This document shows positions 1-10,203 of a stretch of DNA of 64,000 nt, in pieces. The first letter of the stretch is position 1; the number at the start of each line of letters is the position of its first letter. The stretch covers positions 118,384,709 through 118,448,708 of the forward strand of contig NC_084830.1 in NCBI RefSeq assembly GCF_033115175.1, written 5' to 3'. A model generated the notes under the pieces. The model saw only the letters and a list, made by a program, of their open reading frames with translations, ran no database searches and had not been told where the DNA came from. The stretch comes from Lepus europaeus (taxonomy: Eukaryota > Chordata > Mammalia > Lagomorpha > Leporidae). The translations under genes and the position numbers were made by a program.

Positions 1-720
1 GACTGCTTTTTTTTGTTACATTTCTTATCTTACAATTCTGTTTCAGGAGCTGCCAGAATGTTCTTTCATTTTTAAAATGAATGCAAAAATCCCCAAAGCT
101 TCCCAGAACCATTGAGGCTTACTAATTAGATTCATTAATAGTATTCAAAATTATGGGAATTTGTCTCTTATTCTCTTTTTTTTCCCCAAGACTCATCTCT
201 ATGCACTGTTTTATTTAAAATACTCTGTATGTAATGGCACTTCTTGCTAAAACATTGGTTCGCAAAGTGTTGGTTCATTAGTCTTTTGTCAGTGCTACTT
301 GGTGAGTGGCAGTTTTCCCTCTCCTGTGTCTACATCTAGTGCTGTGGTATTCAGGGTATTACAAAGTAGTCAAAAATATAATTGTCATGATGTCTAATTT
401 TGGAGCTGCAAATAAGCTAGAGGAAATAGCATAGGAAGCGTTCTTGAGAGTTTTTTTAAAAAAATATTTTAAGCAAGAAAAAGGAATGTCTTACTGTATG
501 AGCATTTAAAAATCTACATAAAGTAAGATTAGTTTTTGTTAAACATTTTTAAGTTTTAACACATGCATAAGTTTAGGTGTCAACCAACACATTCAAGATT
601 CAGAGTCATCCCAACACTCCAAAATACCGGAGTATTGACCCTGAAAGCATCCTCCCACCTTAGCTCTTACAACCTGTGATCTGATGTCCATCTGGATTGT
701 TTTGTTCTTTAAAATAGCTA
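1..720. other. AT-rich sequence, nothing recognised
   Basis: I see no gene-like reading frame, RNA gene or repeat family that I can name. The stretch ends where a plus-strand SINE begins. Confidence 0.5.
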
Positions 721-1018
721 CCGGAGCTGGTGCTGTAGCATAGCGGGTAAAGCTGATGCCTGCAGTACTAGCATCCCATATGAGCACCGGTTCTAGTCCT
801 GGCTGCTCCACTTCTGATCCAATTCTCTGCTATGGCCTGGGCAAGCAGTAGAAGATAGCCCAAGTCTTTGGGCCCCTGCACCTCCGAGGGAAACCCAGAA
901 GAAGCTCTGGGCTCCTGGCTTTGGATCTACACTAACTGGGGAGTGAACCAGCCGATGGAAGACCTCTCTTTGCCTCACCTTCTCTCTCTCAAATAAATAA
1001 ACAAATCTTTAAAAAATA
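721..1018 (+). mobile_element. tRNA-derived SINE (lagomorph C type, older copy)
   Basis: The tRNA-like head (GAGCTGGTGCTGTAGCATAG) is followed by a B-box-like GGTTCTAGTCC, the body motif GGCCCCTGCA, TC-rich sequence and an AAATAAATAAA tail. Several mismatches to the young C consensus suggest an older subfamily. Confidence 0.85.
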
Positions 1019-1410
1019 TATCTACCAATGAACTTATTTCACATGTAACCTTTGAGACTAGCTTCCTTCACTTGATCTATGCCTATGAAATAAATTGTTC
1101 ATATAAATTGGTCGTTTCTCTCCCTAATAAGTAGTATTTCTTTGTATTCATTGTAAAAGTAGCCATTTCCCATATTTTGATTGGATTATTTGTTTTCCTA
1201 TCTTGATTTACAGGAGTTATTTATATGTTCTGGATATCAAGTCCTTTGCTGGATATGTGAATTCAAATGTATACAAGAAGTCTTTACTTAACTGAAGCAC
1301 ACCTAGATCATTTCATGTGTTTTCTTTTAAGAGTTTTGTTGTTTGACATTTTTCAGTTTACTCGATATGGAGTTAATTTTGTGTAAGTTCTGCAGTTTTG
1401 TACTTTTGTT
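1019..1410 (-). mobile_element. old L1 ORF2 fragment, antisense
   Basis: The plus strand reads like the complement of the L1 ORF2 segment just after the reverse transcriptase domain, for example the phrase TTCTGGATATCAAGTCCTTTG. It is decayed, with no open frame. It appears continuous with the antisense L1 pieces further right, interrupted by SINEs. Confidence 0.65.
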
Positions 1411-1778
1411 TTAAAGATTGATGGAAGTACAGAGTTACAGACAGAGAAGGAGACACACGCACACTCACATACCACACCAGAGAGAGAGAAAGAGAAAGGG
1501 AGAGAGGGATGGAGGGAGAGAGGGTGAGAGAGAGAATCTTGCTAATTCGCTCCACAAATGGCTGTATCAGAGCTGGGTCAAGCCAAAGCCAGGAGCTTCT
1601 TCCAGATCACTCACATGAATGCAGGAACCCAAGCCATCTTATGCTGCTTTCCTAGGCACATTATCAGGAGCTGTGTTGGAAATGGTGCAGCCAGGATATG
1701 AACCAGTGCCCATATGGGATATGGGATGCTGGCATCACAGGCAGTGGCTTTACCTGCTACACTACAACTCTAGTCCCC
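1411..1778 (-). mobile_element. tRNA-derived SINE, older type
   Basis: Read on the minus strand it has a tRNA-like head, the body motif family TGGCTTGGGTTCC, a long AG/TC-rich region (about 1437-1535 on plus) and an A-rich tail. The expanded purine tract is longer than in neighbouring copies. Confidence 0.8.
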
Positions 1779-1789
1779 TTTTTGGTATT

Positions 1790-2120
1790 TTTAACTCAAC
1801 AACAAAAGTACAACTAAACAAGTTAAGAAATAGAAAAATGATTTAATTCATGTTTCTCAACACATATAAATGGCCAATAAATATATGAAAATATGATCAG
1901 TATCAATAGCCATCAAGTAAATGTAAAACCACAGTGAGCTATCACCTCACCTCTTAGAATGACTGTTATCAAAAAGACAGAAAGTAACAAATCTTGATAA
2001 GGATGTGGAGAAAGAGAAGCCCTTATATATAGTTGGTGGGAATATAAATTAGTACAGCTGCAGTGGAAACAATGTGGAGATACTTTTATACTACTTTTAT
2101 AAATGTCCAAGGTGCATTTC
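1790..2120 (+). mobile_element. L1 ORF2 fragment, sense
   Basis: It matches the conserved stretch of ORF2 3' of the reverse transcriptase (motifs like GGATGTGGAGAAA and TTGGTGGGAATATAAATTAG). Its orientation is opposite to the flanking L1 pieces, so it is either a separate insertion or an inverted part of the same one. A SINE follows directly. Confidence 0.75.
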
Positions 2121-2121
2121 T

Positions 2122-2451
2122 AAAAAAATGTATTTATTTATTTGAAAGTGAGACTTATATAGAGAGGAAGAGACAGAGAGAGAAAGATCTTTCATCTGCT
2201 GGTTCACCTGCAAGATGGCTGAATCAGCCAGGGCTGGGCCAGGCTGAAGTGAGGAGCCTTGAGCCCCATCTGGGTCTTTGACATTGTGGCAAGGAACCCA
2301 GCTCTTGAACCATCTTCAGTTGCTTTTACCAGGCCTAAATGTAGCAGGTAGATCAATTGGAAGTGGAGCAGCTGGGACACAAACTGGCACCCATATGGGA
2401 ATGCCAGTGTCACAGGTGGTGGCTTTACCTACTATGCCACAATGCCAGCCC
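2122..2451 (-). mobile_element. tRNA-derived SINE, older type
   Basis: The complement of the A-rich tail (TTTATTTATTTGAAAG) starts the plus-strand reading and a tRNA-like head closes it. It sits at the right edge of the sense L1 fragment. Confidence 0.8.
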
Positions 2452-2506
2452 CAGATCCATTATTTTTAAAGAACCCTCCTTTCTCAGTTGAATTGCCATT
2501 GACTCT

Positions 2507-2849
2507 TTTTTTTTTTTTTTTTGACAGGCAGAGTGGACAGTGAGAGAGAGAGACAGAGAGAAAGGTCTTCCTTTTGCCGTTGGTTCACCCTCCAATGGCC
2601 GCCGCAGTAGCGCGCTGCGGCCGGCGCACCGCGCTGATCCGATGGCAGGAGCCAGGTGTTTATCCTGGTCTCCCATGGGGTGCAGGGCCCAAGCACTTGG
2701 GCCATCCTCCACTGCACTCCCTGGCCACAGCAGAGAGCTGGCCTGGAAGAGGGGCAACCGGGACAGGATCGGTGCCCCGACCTGGACTAGAACCCGGTGT
2801 GCTGGCGCCGCAAGGCGGAGGATTAGCCTAGTGAGCCGCAGCGCCGGCC
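2507..2849 (-). mobile_element. young C-type SINE with 12-bp target duplication
   Basis: This is a full-length C element on the minus strand: T-run, GACAGGCAGAGTGGACAGTGAG, CpG-rich body and GCGCCGGCC head. It is flanked by the exact duplication GCCATTGACTCT (2495-2506 and 2850-2861). Confidence 0.95.
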
Positions 2850-2861
2850 GCCATTGACTCT

Positions 2862-3310
2862 TAACATCAACTGTAATTAGGTATGTATACTCAATATATA
2901 TGGTCTCATTCTCTATTGTGTTTCATTAATCTTTGTTTCTATCCCTTTACCAATAGCATACTTTTTTGACTGGTATAGCTTTTATAGTGCAGTCAGACAT
3001 CTTTAGCCATGGATTCTGTGTATGTGGATTTAACCAACTTCAGATAAAAAATACTTAAGAATAAATTGCTTCTGTAACTGAACATATAAACATTGTCACT
3101 ATTGTTACCTAAACAGTACAGTAGTACACTATTAGGATTTTAAGTTTTATTATGCATTATGAGTAATCTATAGATGATTTAAAGTGTATGAGAGAATGTG
3201 TGTATGATATATGCATAATATACCATATGGCATTTTTTATTTGGGCCTTGAGCATTTGTATATTTTGATATCTGTTGTGGATCCTAGAACAAGTGTTTCA
3301 CAGAGATAGT
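2862..3310 (-). mobile_element. old L1 ORF2 fragment, antisense
   Basis: The plus strand resembles the complement of ORF2 (reads like TTTCTATCCCTTTACCAATA, the common antisense L1 'mid-ORF2' text). It is degenerate, and its right part (about 3000-3310) is too decayed to align by eye. Confidence 0.6.
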
Positions 3311-3325
3311 AGAATGACTAATTCT

Positions 3326-3666
3326 TGGCCGGCACCACAGCTCACTTGGCTAGTCCTTCACCTGTGGCACCGGTACCCCAGGTTCTAGTCACAGTTGGGA
3401 CACCAGGTTCTGTCCTGGTTGCTCCTCTTCCAGTCCAGCTCTCTGCTGTGAGCCAGGAATGCAGTGGAGGATGGCCCAAGTGCTTGGGCCCTGCACCCGC
3501 ATGGGAGACCAGGAAGAAGCACCTGGCTCCTGGCTTCAGATCAGCGTGGTGCGCCTGCAGTAGTAGCCATTTGGGGGGTGAACCAACAGAAGGAAGACCT
3601 TTCTCTCTGTCTTTCTCTCACTGTCTAACTCTGCCTGTCCAAAAAAAAAAAAAAAAAAAAAAAGAA
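3326..3666 (+). mobile_element. young C-type SINE, plus strand
   Basis: It runs from head GGCCGGCACCACAGCTCACT through the body GCCCAAGTGCTTGGGCCC to TC-rich sequence and an A-run. It is flanked by AGAATGACTAA (3311-3321 and 3667-3677). It points toward the minus-strand copy at 3848-4180. Confidence 0.95.
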
Positions 3667-3677
3667 AGAATGACTAA

Positions 3678-3837
3678 CTTTTTTAGACAAGTCTTTTGCC
3701 TTTTCCTATACATATTAAAATTCATTGGTCTATTTCTATTAAAAAACAAAAAACAAAAAACCCTGCAGTGGATTTTATTGTGATTGGCATCTAATTTATA
3801 TTGGCTTTCAATCAGTGAACCCCATATATTTTTATAC
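3678..3837 (-). mobile_element. old L1 ORF2 fragment, antisense
   Basis: This is a short remnant of the same antisense L1 between two SINE insertions. It includes text resembling the complement of the ORF2 segment around 'TTTTATTGTGATTGGCATCT'. Confidence 0.6.
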
Positions 3838-3847
3838 ATTAGGTCTT

Positions 3848-4180
3848 TTTTATTTTATTTTTGACAGGCAGAGTGGAAAGTGAGAGAGAGAGACAGAGAG
3901 AAAGGTCTTCCTTTTGCCATTGGTTCACCCTCCAATGGCCACCACAGCCGGCGCGTGGCTGCTGGCACACCGCGCTGATCCAAAGCTGGGAGCCAGGTGC
4001 CTCTCCTGGTCTCCCATGGGGTGCAGGGCGGGCCATCCTCCACTGCACTCCCAGGCCACACCAGAGAACTGGCCTGGAAGAGGGGCAACTGGGACACAAT
4101 CCAGCGCCCCGACTGGGACTAGAACCGGGGTGCCAGCGCTGCAGGTGGAAGATAAGCCTATTGAGCTGCGGCGCCAGCAT
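3848..4180 (-). mobile_element. young C-type SINE with 10-bp target duplication
   Basis: C element on the minus strand, flanked by ATTAGGTCTT (3838-3847 and 4181-4190). It makes a tail-to-tail inverted pair with the SINE ending at 3666. Confidence 0.95.
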
Positions 4181-4190
4181 ATTAGGTCTT

Positions 4191-5617
4191 ATTTGATATA
4201 TTTTGTCAGCATTGTATTGATTCAATATACAGGTACTATGCATTTGTTGTTAAATTTATATCTAAATAATTCACTTTTTTGGGATTCCTATAAATAGAAC
4301 TTTAAAAACTATGTCCAATTTTTTAATGATAAAAAATGTAAGTATTATTGATTTTAGTTTGAATTGCATTCTTTAACATCACTAAACTTGCTTATAAGCT
4401 CTAGGAGCTCTTCTACATATTATTTAGATTTTCTACAAATAAAATATCTTCTGTGAATAGGGGCAGTTTAACTTTTTCTTTACAATTTTAATGCTTTTTA
4501 TTTATTTTCATTGCTTCATTGTAATTTTTAGAATTTCTGCAAGCATTATATAGGATTGGTGAGAGTGAACATACCTCCCTTGGTCTTAATTTTAGTAGGA
4601 GGCATTCAGACTTCCAATTTTATATCATGTTAGCGGTATGTTTTATGTAGCTGATAAAAGAAAGATATCAGATGAACAAAGTCCCCTTCAATACCTAAAT
4701 TGGTACAGGTATTTTTTATATGATTGGATGTTGCCTTTTCTGATTCTGTTAGTATGGTGGATTTTTGTTCATTGATAAATTCATTTTTCTATGTTGTTGA
4801 GAATTTTAGCATCCATAGTTCTATGGTTATTATTCATTTTTCTATGTTGTTGAGAATTTTGGCATGTATACTTCTATGCTTTTTATTGTTCTTTTGCTTT
4901 CTTTCCCATATTGTATTTGCATGCTTTTGTATGAGAAAAATCATAATATGATACAGTGACTTAGTAAGTATTTGGTTTCCTCTGTTTTCTGGAAGACATT
5001 ATATAAAACTTATGCTATTTCTTCATTAAATGTGTGGTAGAAGTCAGCATTTAGATTGGCTTTTTCCATAAAATGTTAAACTATACAGTCAACCTCTTTA
5101 TTAGATATATTACTATTTAGATTATCTCTTTCTTATTGAGAAAGTGTTTTTAGTTCATATCTTTCAAGGAAATATTTCATTTTCCTTATGTTGTGTAGTA
5201 TGCAATGCTAGTGTTCACATGATTACCACGTTACGTTTGTAATGCCTGTGCTGTTTACAGTGACATGCCCCCACCTTCCTTACTGATATTAGAACTTTAT
5301 GCTTGCTCCTTCTCTTTGTCAGAATGGCCAGAGTTTTATCAATTTTAGTACTGCTTACAAAAAACTAGCTTTTTATTTTACTGATTTTTATATTTTTTTC
5401 TGATTTAAATTTCCTTGATTTCTGCTTGTATTTTTATTTCCTTTTCCCTAATGCAATCTTTGCCTTTACATTGCTATTTTTTTTTCTAGTCCTTAAGGTA
5501 GAATCCAATATATGTATTTGGTATTATAAATTTCTTTAACTCGTGTGTATGGTACCCCTCACAAATTTGATATGATGTATTATTTTCAACTGTTTACAAA
5601 TTTAATTTATATACACT
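4191..5617 (-). mobile_element. old L1 ORF2, antisense, 1.4 kb
   Basis: This is the longest continuous stretch of the antisense L1. The plus strand carries recognisable complement phrases of the reverse transcriptase region, such as GGATTGGTGAGAGTGAACAT and TTCATTAAATGTGTGGTAGAA. It has many stops and indels. A segment around 4787-4860 (TTTTTCTATGTTGTTGAGAA) is locally duplicated. Confidence 0.75.
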
Positions 5618-5863
5618 GGGCCACTTCTCAGTCTGGTTTTGGGCTGAGGCCAAAGCCGGATACCAGGAATGCTATCCAGGTCTCCCACATAAGTGGCAGG
5701 AACCCAACTACTTGAGACATCACGACAGCTCCCAGGATTTTCAGTCACAGGCAGCTGGAATCGAGAGCCAGGAATTAATCCTGTTTTGTCTCATGTGGGA
5801 TGCAGGCATTTTTTTTTTTAAATTTTAATTTCTTTTTTATTTTTGACAGGCAGAGTGGACAGT

Positions 5864-5895
<32 letters not shown>

Positions 5896-6215
5896 TCTTC
5901 CTTTGCCGTTGGTTCACCCTCCAATGGCCGCCACGGCTGGCACACTGCAGCCGGCACACCGCGCTGATCCCAAGGCAGGAGCCAGGTGCTTTCTCCTAAT
6001 CTCCCATGGGGTGCAGGGCCCAAGCACTTGGGCCATCCTCTACTGCACTCCTGGGCCACAGCAAAGAGCTGGCCTGGAAGAGGGGCAACCGGGACAGAAT
6101 CCAGCGCCCCGACAGGGGCTAGAACCCGGTGTTCCGGCGCCGCAAGGCGGAGGATTAGCCTGTTGAGCCATGGCACCAGCTGGGATGTAGGCATCTTAAC
6201 CACTAAACACCAACT
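5618..6215 (-). mobile_element. older SINE split by a younger SINE
   Basis: The left part (5618-5809) and right part (6181-6215) form one older tRNA-derived SINE on the minus strand (AGTGGCAGGAACCCAACTAC on plus). It is interrupted by the C element at 5810-6180, so the C element is the later arrival. Confidence 0.8.
5810..6180 (-). mobile_element. young C-type SINE nested in an older SINE
   Basis: Minus-strand C element flanked by a 13-bp duplication of its host SINE, GGGATGCAGGCAT (5797-5809) and GGGATGTAGGCAT (6181-6193), with one mismatch. Its (AG)n tract is slightly expanded. Confidence 0.95.
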
Positions 6216-6600
6216 TACAAAATATTTTTAATGTATCTTGACATTTCCTCTTTGATCTATGGATTATTTAGAAGTTTATAGCTTAATTTTCACACATGTT
6301 GAGATTTTTCATAGTTTTTGGTTGCAGATTTCTACTTATATCCCATTATGGTAACAAAATAGTTAGACTGTTTCCATTTTTTAGTTAGCTTATTCATATT
6401 ATATTTTTGTTATTTAGGGTATGTTTCTTCATGTTGAATGTCTCCTATGCATATGAAAAGAATATGGATTCTCAGGGTGTTAGATGGAGGGTTCTGTTAA
6501 TGTCAAGTCAAGGTATTTCAATGTAATATCTAAGTTATTTGCATTTTATTTGTTTCCACATTGAGGGGAAGTTGAAGTCTTATACTCTTTTGAGCCATTT
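6216..6600 (-). mobile_element. old L1 ORF2 fragment, antisense
   Basis: Continues the antisense L1 after the nested SINEs, with phrases such as TTTGATCTATGGATTATTTAG and TATCCCATTATGGTAACAAA that resemble the 5' part of ORF2. Confidence 0.65.
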
Positions 6601-6790
6601 GGCTTGTTATGATAAAATACCATAAACTTGGTAGCTTATTGGTATTGAAGGTGTCCCCCAAAGTCCATGTGTTGGTAACAAGTCCCCCAATGCAATACTT
6701 TTGGGAGGTGGGACTTATTTGGGGGTATTTAGGTCATGAAGGGTTTAATGTCATTATCACAAGCATAGGTTTGTTTCTTAACTTTTTCAA
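6601..6790. repeat. decayed mammal-wide repeat, family unsure
   Basis: Text such as GTGTCCCCCAAAGTCCATGT followed by GGGAGGTGGGACTTATTTGG resembles old LTR/DNA-transposon remnants common in mammals. I cannot settle the family. Confidence 0.4.
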
Positions 6791-7110
6791 ATGATTCTTT
6801 TTTATTTCGAAGACTGAATGATAGAAAAAGAGAAGGGAAGGGTAGAGGAGAAAGACAGAGGAGATCTTCATCACTGGTTCACTCCCCAGATGCACACAAT
6901 GACTGGGGCTGGTCCATACCAAAGCCAGGTTCCTGTAGCTTCATTTAGGTCTCCCACAAGAGCACTTAATCCAGGCCGCACTGCTTTCCTAGGCAGATTA
7001 GTAGGGAACTATATCAAAAGCAGAGGAGCCAGGATTGGAACTAGTGCTCTGATAAGGGGTGCCGGCATTGTTGGCGGCAGTTTAGCTCACTGTGCTGCAA
7101 CACCAGCCTC
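6791..7110 (-). mobile_element. tRNA-derived SINE, older type
   Basis: The complement of an A-rich tail is followed by a GA-rich tract (6819-6865), TCACTGGTTCACTCCCC and a closing tRNA-like head. Sequence is well diverged. Confidence 0.8.
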
Positions 7111-7345
7111 AGTGCTGAGTTATTTTTACTTAAGCAGATTTGTTATAAAAATGCCATCTCTCAGTTGCTGTCCTATCCATGCGGCACTTTTTGCATGTCG
7201 TGATGCAGTAGGAAGACCCTCACTAGACAGTTTCTGTGTCTAGTGACATTCTGCTATCGGCAGAGAACAATTATACTTTTCAACTTGACACAGTCAATAT
7301 TTCACCTCTTAAAGTAAAATGTGGAGACTTTACAACCTTATAAAT
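7111..7345. other. unassigned spacer
   Basis: No recognisable repeat or gene between two minus-strand SINEs. Confidence 0.5.
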
Positions 7346-7662
7346 ATTTTTTTTAAATTTTATTAAAAAATTATTTATTTGAAAGGCAGAGCAATGGAGA
7401 AAGACAGACAGACAGACAGAGATAATCTGTCTGTTGGTTCACTCCTCAAATGTGCAACAGCTGGGACTGGGCCAATCCTAAACCAGGAGCCAGGAATTCC
7501 ATCTGTCTCCCACATGGATTGCAGGATCCCAAGTACTTGTCCCCAGGTGCATTAGGAGGGTGGTGGATCTGAAGCCTAGAAGCAGGATTCAGACCAGCAC
7601 TTGAAGATGGGATGCTGGGATTGCAAATGACAGCTTAATATGCTGCACCACAATGCTGGACT
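7346..7662 (-). mobile_element. tRNA-derived SINE, older type
   Basis: Minus-strand copy with T-rich tail complement, a short (GACA)n run at 7404-7421 (GACAGACAGACAGACAGA), TTGGTTCACTCCTCAAATG and a tRNA-like head. Confidence 0.85.
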
Positions 7663-8554
7663 TTTTTTCTTTAAATCTTTTTAATCCTCTTCTTAGTGTT
7701 ATAATTGTCATATATATTGTTTCTTGAAAAAATTGTAAAACCACCAAGCAATCTTGAATATCTATTTGTAACTGTCACACACACTTTAAATAATTTGAAA
7801 GAGTAAAGATGGTATATTCTATGTATCCATGTATTTACCATATCTATTGTTCTTTTCTTGTTCCTAATTTTTCATGGTTTTTGGTTGACATCATTTCTCC
7901 TTTTCATCAAAAACTGTTCTTAACCTTTATTTTAAAGCAGAGCTGTGTATTATCTTAGTTTTCCTTCATCTGAAAATGTTTTATATCTCATCATTATTCT
8001 TGAAGAATATATTTACTGGATACAGCACTTAAAAATGTGTTCAACTCTGCTCACTCTAATAGATTGTGTTGAGAATTATGATTAGAATTATTGTGATTAG
8101 AATTACTATTTTTCATGCATATCACATACCATCAATCTCTTGTTTTGGGCTTCCATTTATTTTTTGTTTTAAGCAGTTTGGTTAGGGTATGCATGGATGT
8201 GTTCTTTAACGAGCTTATACAATTTGAGTTTCACAGATCTGCATAAATCTGCAAATTTGTCACTAAATTTTACAAATTTTCAAATATTATTTCTACATTT
8301 GGGTGAACAAGGGCTCAAAACCTCTCTTATCTTTATAACACCATACTGAAACATATGTTAGAGTTTTTGGTACTATTACAGGTTTCTGAGGCTTTATTAA
8401 GTATTTTTTCAATATCTTCCTAGTGTTTCTATTGGATTATTTATGCTAATTTACATTTAAATTCACAAAGTCTTCCTATATCTGTTGTTCAGTACATCTA
8501 GTGAGTTTTTATATATTCTATCTATCATAGTTCGTTTCTTAAATTTCCTCCTTC
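7663..8554 (-). mobile_element. probable old L1-age fragment, antisense
   Basis: Phrases such as GAAGAATATATTTACTGGATAC and ATCTAGTGAGTTTTTATAT resemble the complement of a region found near the 5' side of ancient L1M-type elements. It is strongly decayed, so the family and limits are uncertain. Confidence 0.4.
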
Positions 8555-8861
8555 GGGGGACAGGCACTTTTCCCAGCGGTTAAAACACTGCTTTGGTGGC
8601 CTGTGCTGTGGCATGGGGCGGGGGAGGGGGGGGACCGCTGCCTGCTGTGCTGGTATTCAATATGGGTGCTGATTCTAGACCCAGCTGCTCCACTTCCGAT
8701 CCAGCTCTCTGCTATGGCCTGGGAAAGCAGTAAAAGATGGCCCAAGTCTTTGGGCCCCTGCATCCATGTGGGAGACCTGGAAGAAGCTTCTGGCTCCTGG
8801 CTTCGGATCAGTGAAGCTCCGGCCATTGAGGCCATCTAGAGAGTAAATCAGCAGATAGAAG

Positions 8862-8900
<39 letters not shown>

Positions 8901-9266
8901 ACTCTTTCAAGTAAAATAAATAAATCTTAAAAAAACAACAACAAAAAAAAACACTGCTTTGGAGATCTGCATTCTATATTAGAGTGCTCAGCGTTTGAGT
9001 TCTGGCTCTGCTGCTGATTCTGGCTTCCTGCTAATAGAATCCCTGAGAGGCAGCAGATAACAGCTCAAGTGCTTGGGTCACTGCAACCCATATGGGAGAC
9101 TTGGATTGAATTCCCAACTCTTGACTTTGTCCTGGCCTAGTTCCAGCTGTTTCAGGCATTTAGGGAGTGAAACAACAGATGAAAAAAAAAAAAAATCTCT
9201 TTCTCTCACTGTCTGTCTCTGTCACCCTATCTCTCGTCTCTCTCCCTTTCAAAGTAAACAATAAAT
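8555..9266 (+). mobile_element. older SINE split by another SINE
   Basis: The head (8555-8596) and the body plus tail (8950-9266) form one SINE on the plus strand, interrupted by the insertion at 8597-8949. The tail region carries TC-rich text and AATAAATGAATATA. Confidence 0.85.
8597..8949 (+). mobile_element. SINE nested in a SINE, 13-bp duplication
   Basis: A complete plus-strand SINE with a G-rich patch near its head (8614-8634), a pure TC run (8865-8900) and an AAATAAATAAA/A-rich tail. The host sequence AACACTGCTTTGG is duplicated at 8584-8596 and 8950-8962. Confidence 0.9.
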
Positions 9267-9296
9267 GAATATATAAATAGTAAATATATACTTTTT

Positions 9297-10203
9297 ATGT
9301 TATGTATTTAATGAGATTCTTCCTTTGGAATTCAGAACACCAATTTGTGAGGGTAAATTCCATTCATTAGGGAGAAAAACAGATTGCCTGTAGCCCTGGA
9401 GCTGAGGAACAGTCTTGATTTTTGATGATATTTGTGACTCCACAGCTGTCTGATCAACCTGGTACTGCTCTGTTATCTCGTATTTCTCTGTTTCCAAGAT
9501 CTCACTTTCCTGGTGTCTGGGCTTCCACGGCTGTTGCTTCTTGAAATAAACAACAGTGAGATATTTGGGGATTTTCACACTGCTGATACCAATTTCTGTG
9601 GGGGTGGCAGTGACGGATTTTTGGTGTGTTCTGTGCAGAGGAGCCCAGTTAGGGGGAAGGCATCCAGTCACAAGCAGCACACCACCACGGCGTAGCTGAC
9701 TCAGGAAGACCCCTGTTTTGCCCCTGGGGCTCCTGGTGAGGATGATCAGAATGGCCCCAGAGCTGATGCTGCCTCACAGACTTCCTTATGGGCTGCCTGA
9801 AGAGATTTTTGCTGTGGCTCAACAGCTTTGGAAGGGCGTCTTCAGTGGGATATTATCGAGGCATTTTGCAAAGTATAACCACCTGGGTGCCACCATTCTT
9901 TTCACCTCCATCTGGTTTTGTGACAGTAGCAAAACCTTTCTTCTTTTCAATCCTGTACTGGGGAGCAAAGTACCTCTTTGGCTACCAAGCCTTCCTGAAT
10001 ACACTGCAGGTTGGAAATATCTCCCAACCCTTCTCACGAGGACAGAGTTTCTGCTGCTGTGGAGTTTCCCCTTCTCAGACTTTGTTTCTTCTCTTTAACT
10101 TTGCTGCTGCCATCATCCACCTTTTCAGCTGGAGATTTCTTCTTAATGTCCAGCTTTGGAGCTGGAGCTTTTTCACTTGTCATCTTGCAAGATGGGAAAG
10201 AGA
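9297..10203 (-). pseudogene. RPL6P: RPL6 processed pseudogene
   Basis: This is an intronless, inactivated copy of the mRNA for ribosomal protein L6 (uL6/eL6 naming aside, the large-subunit RPL6). Read on the minus strand it starts with a 5' UTR ending CCCATCTTGCAAG, then ATG at 10183-10181 and a recognisable N-terminus (MTSEKAPAPKLDIKKKSPA). Its 3' end includes KYEITEQ, the motif PQLQGY, and a terminal LVF followed by TGA at 9334-9332. An ATTAAA poly(A) signal follows near 9310. The coding span is about 852 bp, close to the parent length of roughly 288 codons. Frameshifts break it after the Arg-Arg-Gly near residue 38, again in the middle (about 9680-9820) and just before the C-terminus. The TSD and A-tail are no longer clear. 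RPL6 identity is firm; function is not expected. Confidence 0.93.

Noticed and set aside
7404-7421. Short direct repeats as a CRISPR-like array
   Set aside because: It is a simple (GACA)n run inside a SINE, and the sequence is mammalian.
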